Shown here: piece after piece, positions 58,755-64,000 of the stretch
Position numbering within the stretch: the first letter of the stretch is position 1
Layout: every line of letters begins with the position of its first letter
NCBI GenBank assembly: GCA_964547645.1
Contig: CAZJOM010000001.1
Location: 68,419-132,418, forward strand
Reading direction: 5' to 3'
DNA from: SZUA-430 sp964547645
GTDB lineage: Bacteria > Pseudomonadota > Alphaproteobacteria > Micropepsales > Micropepsaceae
Length of the DNA stretch: 64,000 bases
Made by a program: the position numbers and the translations under genes
The notes under the pieces: model-generated
The model's input: the letters and a program-made list of their open reading frames with translations, nothing else
What the model was told of the DNA's origin: nothing
The model's database searches: none

Positions 58755-60550
58755 CCCGCAACCGCCGCGTCCCGGATCATCGCCTGGACGCGCACAACGT
58801 TCTGCCACTCCTCCGCCTTCAGCGTCGCAGCCACGTGCAACGCCCGCCCTTTCGCGTTCAACAATGTAGGTCCGAGTTCCGACTGCAGCGCGCGAAACGC
58901 GATCGCGCTCACCCGCCCGCTGTCGCCGCCCGTCAGAATGCACCGCACGTGCTGTTCGCCGACAACGGTAGCGTTCACAACGCGGACGTTCGGCAGCACG
59001 AACAGCGGCTCCGCGTTCCCCGCACCATAAGGCCCACAGCGCGCCACCTGCTCGCACAACGACGCCGTCGCCCCCGCCGGCGACACCACGCCGTCGATCG
59101 TCAGATGCTTGCCTTCCACCGACGCCGCACAAAGCGCGCCCAATCGCTCCGCCAGAAACGCCGTCAGCGCCTCGATCTTCGCAGGCTCGATCGTGAGCCC
59201 CGCCGCCATCGCATGCCCGCCGCCATTGACGAGCAACCCCGCCTCGCGCGCCGCCACGATCGCGCTGCCGAGATCGACGCCGTTCACCGACCGCCCGGAG
59301 CCCTTACCCACACCCTCGCCGATCGCAATCACGATCGCAGGCCGCCCATAGCGCTCCTTCAAGCGGCTAGCGACAATCCCGATCACGCCCGGATGCCAGC
59401 CCTCACGCGCGACAACAAGCACCGGCGCGGCGCGCAACGCCGCATCGCTCTCAACCGTCGCCAGCGCCTCATCGAGCGCGGTTTGCTCAATCGCCCGCCG
59501 CTGCTGATTCAGCTCGTCAAGCTCCAACGCAAGCTGCGCCGCCTCGGCAGCATCGTCAGTCGACAACAACCGCGAACCCAAATCGCACCGCCCCACACGC
59601 CCGCCCGCATTCACCCGCGGCCCCAGCACAAAGCCCAGATGATAAGGCTCAAGCGCGCCGGCAAGCTTTGCGACCTGCTTCAGCGCCGCAAGCCCCGCGA
59701 CCTCGCCATCGGCAACCTCAAGCCCCTTCACGACAAACGTGCGGTTCAATCCTTTCAGCGGCACGACGTCGGCTACCGTGCCCAGCGCCACAATGCCCAG
59801 CCACTTGCGCAAGCCCGGCGCCTCGCGCCCTTCAAACCACCCGCGCGCGCGCAACGCGCGGTTCGTCGCCACGCAGAGCAAGAACGCAACGCCCACCGCC
59901 GCCAAAGCCCCAAGCCCCGACGTATCATCGTGCCGGTTCGGATTGGCGATCGCAAAAGCCTCCGGCAACGTCTCGCCGGGCAGATGGTGATCGCACACGA
60001 TCACGTCCGCGCCCGCCGCGCGCGCCGCCGCCAGCGCCGCATGCGCCTGCGTCCCGCAATCGACGGTGACGATCACCTTCGCCCCGTCAAGGGCAAGCTT
60101 CGTCATTGCGGCAACGTTCGGCCCATAACCCTCCGTCAAGCGATCGGGAATGTAGACAACCGGCGCACACCCAAGCGCCCGCAAAAACCGCGCCAGCAAC
60201 GCCGACGACGTCGCCCCATCGACATCATAGTCGCCAAAGATCGCAACCCGCTCGCCGCGCACGACAGCATCCGCAAGCCGCCCCGCCGCCAAATCCATAT
60301 CCAAAACAACACTCGGATCCGGCAGATCGCGCTTCAAAGCCGGCGCCAGATACCCCGCCGCATCGTCAAGCCCAACGCCGCGCGCCGAAAGCAACCGCCC
60401 AACAATCTCCGGCACCTTCAAACGCTGCGCCAAAGCGAGCGCGGCCGAAGCGTCAAGCTCACGCTCCACCCACCGCCGCCCCAGCGCCGAGCGCGAAACG
60501 CCGAGATAGGCCGCGTGTTCCACGGCAACCTTCTGAACCGCCAAAGTCAT
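58751..60550 (-). CDS. recJ: Single-stranded-DNA exonuclease RecJ
   Basis: 599 residues. DHH phosphoesterase: motif I VAIFGDYDVDGATSSALLAR, DVIVCDHHLPGE, and the DHHA1 end VNGGGHAMAAGLTIEP. 5'-to-3' ssDNA exonuclease for recombination and mismatch repair. Its ATG overlaps the stop of a possible 46-codon frame as ATGA, and a LexA box lies about 200 bases upstream, so SOS control is plausible. Confidence 0.96.
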   Translation of the reverse strand: MTLAVQKVAVEHAAYLGVSRSALGRRWVERELDASAALALAQRLKVPEIVGRLLSARGVGLDDAAGYLAPALKRDLPDPSVVLDMDLAAGRLADAVVRGERVAIFGDYDVDGATSSALLARFLRALGCAPVVYIPDRLTEGYGPNVAAMTKLALDGAKVIVTVDCGTQAHAALAAARAAGADVIVCDHHLPGETLPEAFAIANPNRHDDTSGLGALAAVGVAFLLCVATNRALRARGWFEGREAPGLRKWLGIVALGTVADVVPLKGLNRTFVVKGLEVADGEVAGLAALKQVAKLAGALEPYHLGFVLGPRVNAGGRVGRCDLGSRLLSTDDAAEAAQLALELDELNQQRRAIEQTALDEALATVESDAALRAAPVLVVAREGWHPGVIGIVASRLKERYGRPAIVIAIGEGVGKGSGRSVNGVDLGSAIVAAREAGLLVNGGGHAMAAGLTIEPAKIEALTAFLAERLGALCAASVEGKHLTIDGVVSPAGATASLCEQVARCGPYGAGNAEPLFVLPNVRVVNATVVGEQHVRCILTGGDSGRVSAIAFRALQSELGPTLLNAKGRALHVAATLKAEEWQNVVRVQAMIRDAAVAG

Positions 60551-60687
60551 CCCGCATCATCACCCGTTCCCACCCCACCTGCGAGAGCCGCCACCGCAAA
60601 TCCAGCGATTGGCAGTGGACAACCTCTTCCAGAAAAAGCAACTCCAACAGCATCACATCCGCAGAACCCCGCCATTTCATGCGTCAC
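60547..60687 (-). CDS. Possible short ORF coupled to recJ
   Basis: 46 codons from GTG, starting inside the LexA-linked element: VTHEMAGFCGCDAVGVAFSG, then a Gly/Ala-rich stretch, stopping in an ATGA overlap with recJ. The matching frame in copy A begins VTHEMAAIRGYDSVRVAF. Third-position changes between copies (GAC/GAT, GTG/GTT, GTC/GTT) are silent, but several other changes are not. Weak evidence for translation. Confidence 0.2.
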   Translation of the reverse strand: MTHEMAGFCGCDAVGVAFSGRGCPLPIAGFAVAALAGGVGTGDDAG

Positions 60688-60715
60688 AGCAACGCCAACG
60701 CGTGTACACACAAAG
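60631..60715 (-). repeat. LexA-linked conserved element, copy B
   Basis: Reverse-strand copy of the element at 9695-9778: TTTGTGTGTACACGCG, then 18 bases, then ATGAAATGGCGG and GCTTTTTC, aligning without internal gaps. It lies between a LexA box and recJ in the same relative order as copy A before its gene. Confidence 0.65.
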
Positions 60716-60755
60716 AGCCCGCAAGGCCCGCTCCTGCTCCCGCAGAAGCACGAAG

Positions 60756-60770
60756 GAACAAATACCGAAC
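60756..60770 (-). promoter_or_regulatory. LexA (SOS) box upstream of recJ
   Basis: On the minus strand GTTCGGTATTTGTTC, a perfect GTTC-N7-GTTC box, differing by one base from the box at 9651-9665. It lies 41 bases before the conserved element and about 206 before the recJ start. Confidence 0.7.
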
Positions 60771-60832
60771 AATCTTCAAAACTGCAAGCAAAAAACTACC
60801 TCCGCAATCAACCGAACATCGACAAAAAGATC

Positions 60833-60917
60833 CCCGCTGGGAGCGCCGGCATCTTTCTGGACCTTGCTGATTTGGAGCCGCCTTAAGGGCCGGCAAGATG
60901 CCGGCGCTCCCAGCGGG
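60833..60917. repeat. Perfect 23-bp inverted repeat, REP-like
   Basis: CCCGCTGGGAGCGCCGGCAT (first 20 of 23 bases, 60833-60855) and its exact complement at 60895-60917, separated by 39 bases that include a smaller GGCC/GGCC pairing. Typical of dispersed palindromic intergenic repeats; may end convergent transcripts or be a small mobile element remnant. Confidence 0.7.
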
Positions 60918-60986
60918 CGCTCAACTGTCGTAGACCACAACGTGTTGCTACTGTGAGCTCGCACGCAGGTGCGTTGGAGAGAACTC

Positions 60987-61232
60987 ATGGATAGAGACGT
61001 AGCACAGATGATCGCGACGACAGCCGCGCGATGCGCGCAAGAAGTCGGGAACTTGGCGCCCTTGGTAAGGCAGCACTGCAACGACGAAGAGTACGAGAAG
61101 CTCTCTCAAGCGATCGGCAGTTCCGTGTACGAACTAATGGAAGGTCTCATGGGCGCCGTCTTCAAGATGTTTCCCGAGTTGGAAGCCGAAGCGAAGGACC
61201 GTCTCGAACGATATGGGCGCTCTTATTTCTAG
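60987..61232 (+). CDS. Small helical hypothetical protein
   Basis: 81 residues, acidic and mostly helical (VAQMIATTAARCAQEVGNLA, SVYELMEGLMGAVFKMFPEL), two Cys. SD GGAGAGAA. No family recognised. Confidence 0.6.
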   Translation: MDRDVAQMIATTAARCAQEVGNLAPLVRQHCNDEEYEKLSQAIGSSVYELMEGLMGAVFKMFPELEAEAKDRLERYGRSYF

Positions 61233-61277
61233 CCACAAAGTGCGTCACCGCTCGAACATTGGCGTGGCGACAATCGC

Positions 61278-61904
61278 TCACCGCGACCGCTTGTACCGCA
61301 TCAACGCAACAGTATCAGGCTCGAACATATCCTCGTCGATGAACCCTTCGAGTTGATAACCGAAGAACTCACGCAAAGCCGCTTCCCCGAGCTCAAGCGG
61401 ATGAAATGGAAACGGATAGTCCCCGTCTTCCTCCTCGGGATCGACCGCGGGATGCTCGCCGTCCCAGTACGGCAATTCGAACGCCATCTTCTCACCGATA
61501 TCTTCGAGCACACCGCTGTCGGGCGACAGGCTCAGCGATCGTTGCAATCGGCCAGCCCGCCAAATGCCAAACGCAAACCAATCAACAACGCTGTGCATAG
61601 CGTGAAGATGTATCGTGCCGCGGTCGCCTGCTTGTACGAACTGCGGTGGCAGGCGCGACGGGTAGTCAATTCCAAGCTCCATTGCCGCCACAACGCGCAC
61701 GCCATCGAAGCAACCGACAACGATTTCATCGTCGTCCGGATTGGTCCAAGCAAGGCTTCCATCTTCCAACGGGGTCAACTTTTCCGTTGGGAACAGCCTC
61801 TGCGCGAAAGCCGCCGTCGCGGGCCGATCAAGCACGGGCTTGGCGCTCAGCAGTTCCCGCGCACGCCCATCGGAATAGACCAACATCCAAGTCTTCGCAC
61901 CCAT
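61278..61904 (-). CDS. DUF6928 family protein
   Basis: 208 residues. The N-terminus MGAKTWMLVYSDGRARELL, the segments DDDEIVVGCFDGVRVVAA, HLHAMHSVVDWFAFGIWRAG and SLSLSPDSGVLEDIGEKMAF match the DUF6928 family as I know it, mainly from actinobacteria. Acidic. Function unknown. Its presence here may reflect transfer. Confidence 0.75.
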   Translation of the reverse strand: MGAKTWMLVYSDGRARELLSAKPVLDRPATAAFAQRLFPTEKLTPLEDGSLAWTNPDDDEIVVGCFDGVRVVAAMELGIDYPSRLPPQFVQAGDRGTIHLHAMHSVVDWFAFGIWRAGRLQRSLSLSPDSGVLEDIGEKMAFELPYWDGEHPAVDPEEEDGDYPFPFHPLELGEAALREFFGYQLEGFIDEDMFEPDTVALMRYKRSR

Positions 61905-62021
61905 CTCGCCCTCTGGATTGTATCGTTACCGTGACACCGCAATCGAACCATCTGAGCCACCTCATCGATAGACACAGTGCCCAAACGATAGGGACACCGC
62001 GTTCGTCAACGACGCCCCATA

Positions 62022-62375
62022 TCACCCATGAATACGAACGCGATGCTCTTCGACGATCCACAACATACCCGAAAGCGGCTCCCTGGGCAGCAACGCCAAC
62101 ACCCGTTGCACGGCGGCTTCGACGGCGGCGTGCGCCTGACTGCCCAAGCGGAGGACCACGATGCCCGGATACATCGCCGGCGGGTACGCAAGTATGTTCG
62201 AGAAATCTAGATCGAGCGTCACAAGCGCACGCTGCTCGCGGTTGCACACATCGATCACGCGAAGATCCGGCTGCCCGGAAAGTGCCTCGTCCGCAACTGT
62301 ATGTACGTCATGCCCGGCGGGGCCGAACCACTTCTTCAGCGAAGGTGAAAGGTTCTCGTCGAGCTTAAACTTCAC
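62022..62375 (-). CDS. DUF5615 PIN-like toxin
   Basis: 117 residues. MKFKLDENLSPSLKKWFGPA, VHTVADEALSG and RALVTLDLDFSNILAY give the conserved acidic residues of the PIN-like DUF5615 family (putative RNase toxins). Its start overlaps the DUF433 gene by 4 bases (ATGA), the usual order antitoxin then toxin. Confidence 0.88.
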   Translation of the reverse strand: MKFKLDENLSPSLKKWFGPAGHDVHTVADEALSGQPDLRVIDVCNREQRALVTLDLDFSNILAYPPAMYPGIVVLRLGSQAHAAVEAAVQRVLALLPREPLSGMLWIVEEHRVRIHG

Positions 62376-62602
62376 GCAGCACTCGTCGCGACAACACGCT
62401 CGCGCGCCAGCTCGGCGGCATAGGCCATCGCTGCCGTCACATCGTCCCGTGTCAGCGTAGGATAAAGTTGGACGATCTCATCCGGCGTTTGCCCGGCGGC
62501 AAGGTTGTCCAGCACCACAGACACCATGATGCGGGTCCCCTTGATGCAGGCCTTGCCGTGGCAGACGGCGGGATCAATGATGATGCGGCTTTTCCAATCC
62601 AT
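62372..62602 (-). CDS. DUF433 antitoxin
   Basis: 76 residues. DUF433 signature: IIIDPAVCHGKACIKGTRIM and VLDNLAAGQTPDEIVQLYP with a C-terminal HTH-like helix (LTRDDVTAAMAYAAEL). Partner of the DUF5615 gene downstream; probable antitoxin and autorepressor. Confidence 0.9.
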   Translation of the reverse strand: MDWKSRIIIDPAVCHGKACIKGTRIMVSVVLDNLAAGQTPDEIVQLYPTLTRDDVTAAMAYAAELARERVVATSAA

Positions 62603-62781
62603 CAGCCCAGTATTGCCGCTTACACCGAAAGGTCAAGGCGCGCCTCACGTAGGCACTCTTCCGCCAAGAAAATCAGGACAACTCGAACGCCTCGCGGGAA
62701 ACATACGCTTTCTTAAGTCTAAACATTTGACCCTTCTTTACCAGCCGCACGCAGAGTCATCGTTCGTATGGGAGGGCGCCA

Positions 62782-63456
62782 ATGGCGACTGCATCCACCA
62801 GACCCCTGAGCGAAAACGAACGTCGTTCGATTGCTCGATTTGCATCAAGCGACTCGTTGATCGCCTTCGCCTGGTTTCCTACGCTGTTCGCCTTCGTGAT
62901 CACATTTGCCATTGGCGTGGGCATCGAGCGCGCTCTGGGCATCTATTGCACATGGGGCACAACGTGGCCCACGATCATCGGGGCCATCGCAGGAGTCAGC
63001 TTCGCTTACTATCTTCACAACGCGACCAAGTCCTTCCGCGACAAACAGCGCGAAGCGCATGCCAAAGACTTGGCTGCAGGAACGGCCGTATGCACGACCT
63101 TCGACGTCGTTGACGCGCTCCGCGTTGAAGAATTCGAAGACGAAGGCTCGACATATTATCTCAAGCTTGCCGACGGACGCGTATTGTTCATGCAAGGCCA
63201 GTACTTGTACGAGTACGAAGAGGGCATTGACGAAGACGATGGCGGGAAGCCCGTGCCCGCCAAGTTTCCCGCGGAGCGATTTACTGTCGAGCGAACCGCA
63301 GCCAGCGGCACCATACTTGATGTCACCGGCTTCGGCCGCGCAATCCCCGTTAGCGGCGCACTGCCCGCGTTCACACAAGATCAGTTCCGCAACGGCGACG
63401 TCCCGCAGGACGGCGACATCCTCACGATCGATTTCGAAACGTTGCGCCGCCGCTAG
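62782..63456 (+). CDS. Hypothetical protein with two membrane segments
   Basis: 224 residues. Two membrane segments (AWFPTLFAFVITFAIGVGI, TIIGAIAGVSFAYYL) then a soluble domain with strand-rich, acidic character (STYYLKLADGRVLFMQGQYL, YEEGIDEDDGG). The soluble half looks like an SH3-like or PRC-type fold, which I cannot confirm. SD GGAGGGCG. Confidence 0.65.
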   Translation: MATASTRPLSENERRSIARFASSDSLIAFAWFPTLFAFVITFAIGVGIERALGIYCTWGTTWPTIIGAIAGVSFAYYLHNATKSFRDKQREAHAKDLAAGTAVCTTFDVVDALRVEEFEDEGSTYYLKLADGRVLFMQGQYLYEYEEGIDEDDGGKPVPAKFPAERFTVERTAASGTILDVTGFGRAIPVSGALPAFTQDQFRNGDVPQDGDILTIDFETLRRR

Positions 63457-63479
63457 TCGCTGACATCCGTCGGCGCCAA

Positions 63480-64000
63480 TCAGACAGAACGCGCGACGCC
63501 TGCGGCAACCGCCTCCGCCACCTTAATCCCGTCGATCGCCGCCGAGAGAATCCCGCCTGCATAGCCTGCACCCTCGCCCGCCGGATACAGCCCGCGCGTG
63601 TTCAGGCTCTGAAAGTCTTCGCCGCGTTTGATCGAGATTGGCGATGACGTGCGCGTCTCCACGCCGGTCAGCACCGCGTCCGGCATAGCAAACCCGCGCA
63701 CCTGCGCCTCGAACGCCGGCAATGCCTCGCGGATCGCATCGATCGCGTAGTCCGGCAAGCACATCGACAAATCCGTCGGCCGCACCGACGGTTTGTACGA
63801 CGGCACCACATCGCCCAGCGCCGTCGAGGCTCGCCCGGCAATGAAGTCGCCAACGCGTTGGCCGGGCGCGGAGTAATCGCGTCCACCCGCTTCGAACGCG
63901 CGCTCCTCCCAATGTCGCTGAAAAGCAATGCCGGCGAGCGGGTGGCCGGGATAGTCGGCGGGCGTAATACCCACGACGATGCCCGCGTTCGCGTTGCGCT
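63480..64000 (-). CDS. FAD-dependent dehydrogenase (COG2509), partial
   Basis: C-terminal part only; the frame is open at the right edge (RNANAGIVVGITPADYPGHP). Conserved C-terminal motifs: SYKPSVRPTDLSMCLPDY and GLYPAGEGAGYAGGILSAAI, the FAD-binding end of the large predicted dehydrogenase family that has an N-terminal half outside this window. Confidence 0.85.
   Translation of the reverse strand, partial: RNANAGIVVGITPADYPGHPLAGIAFQRHWEERAFEAGGRDYSAPGQRVGDFIAGRASTALGDVVPSYKPSVRPTDLSMCLPDYAIDAIREALPAFEAQVRGFAMPDAVLTGVETRTSSPISIKRGEDFQSLNTRGLYPAGEGAGYAGGILSAAIDGIKVAEAVAAGVARSV

Noticed and set aside
57927..60886. Long antisense frames over porin 2 and recJ (401 and 830 codons)
   Set aside because: Stop-poor shadows of C-ending codons; the 830-codon frame is Arg/Pro/His repeat-like and overlaps recJ entirely.
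1..64000. Insertion sequences, prophage or CRISPR
   Set aside because: No transposase, integrase, phage structural or cas gene found on either strand; the holin-like protein at 55086 stands alone.

Overview
The window is a GC-rich, densely packed stretch of bacterial chromosome that looks alphaproteobacterial. Evidence: two LexA boxes of the alphaproteobacterial GTTC-N7-GTTC type, ECF sigma factors with membrane anti-sigma partners, a cyclopropane-synthase/amine-oxidase cluster, FNR/FixK-type TTGAN6TCAA boxes and many ATGA-coupled gene pairs. Two runs of exactly 100 N are scaffold-gap placeholders. I see no insertion sequence, prophage or CRISPR array. The genus cannot be fixed from the sequence.

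Layout. 1-9.4 kb is a secretion and envelope-stress region: the end of one HlyD-type adaptor, a PrtD-like type I secretion ABC protein with a second HlyD adaptor, a sigma-region-4-only protein, an SCO/SenC copper protein, an ECF sigma/anti-sigma pair, a secreted subtilase interrupted by a gap, a hyper-acidic Asp/Gly/His repeat protein interrupted by a second gap, and an outer-membrane barrel. tRNA-Gln(TTG) and a LexA-linked repeat follow. 9.8-15 kb holds a lipid-modification cluster (cyclopropane synthase family, chalcone-isomerase-like protein, FAD amine oxidase family, GPH/MFS transporter). 15-21 kb has a membrane-anchored protein with a Shedu-like nuclease signature and a FecR-autotransporter pair.

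21.4-38.6 kb is a metal and redox island: RND efflux pair; copper operon copA-copB-cupredoxin-DUF411 facing a Cu+ P-type ATPase and a CsoR repressor, with identical G-tract operators at both copper promoters; a cupredoxin plus FTR1 iron permease under an FNR-type box, the permease being fused in frame to a second, exported domain; an Atm1-like ABC exporter; a LysM protein; a diheme cytochrome c; and cytochrome c'. 38.7-49.3 kb is mostly housekeeping on the minus strand (rarD, cimA, cysS, gltX, nadE), ending in a dehydrogenase/aminotransferase pair that resembles GnnA/GnnB for 3-amino-sugar lipid A.

49.7-64 kb is mixed: an XRE regulator pair, Cj0069-like ATP-grasp, DUF1190, OmpW with an FNR-type box, nitroreductase, TauE/SafE, tandem phosphate-type porins behind a three-repeat Pho box, recJ behind a second copy of the LexA-linked repeat, a DUF6928 protein, a DUF433/DUF5615 toxin-antitoxin pair and a partial FAD dehydrogenase.

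The most promising less-explained items are the duplicated LexA-box-linked element (near 9.65 and 60.7 kb), the FTR1-exported-domain fusion with an internal ribosome binding site, and the ECF-sigma/type I secretion/subtilase/acidic-repeat locus with its sigma-4-only paralogue.
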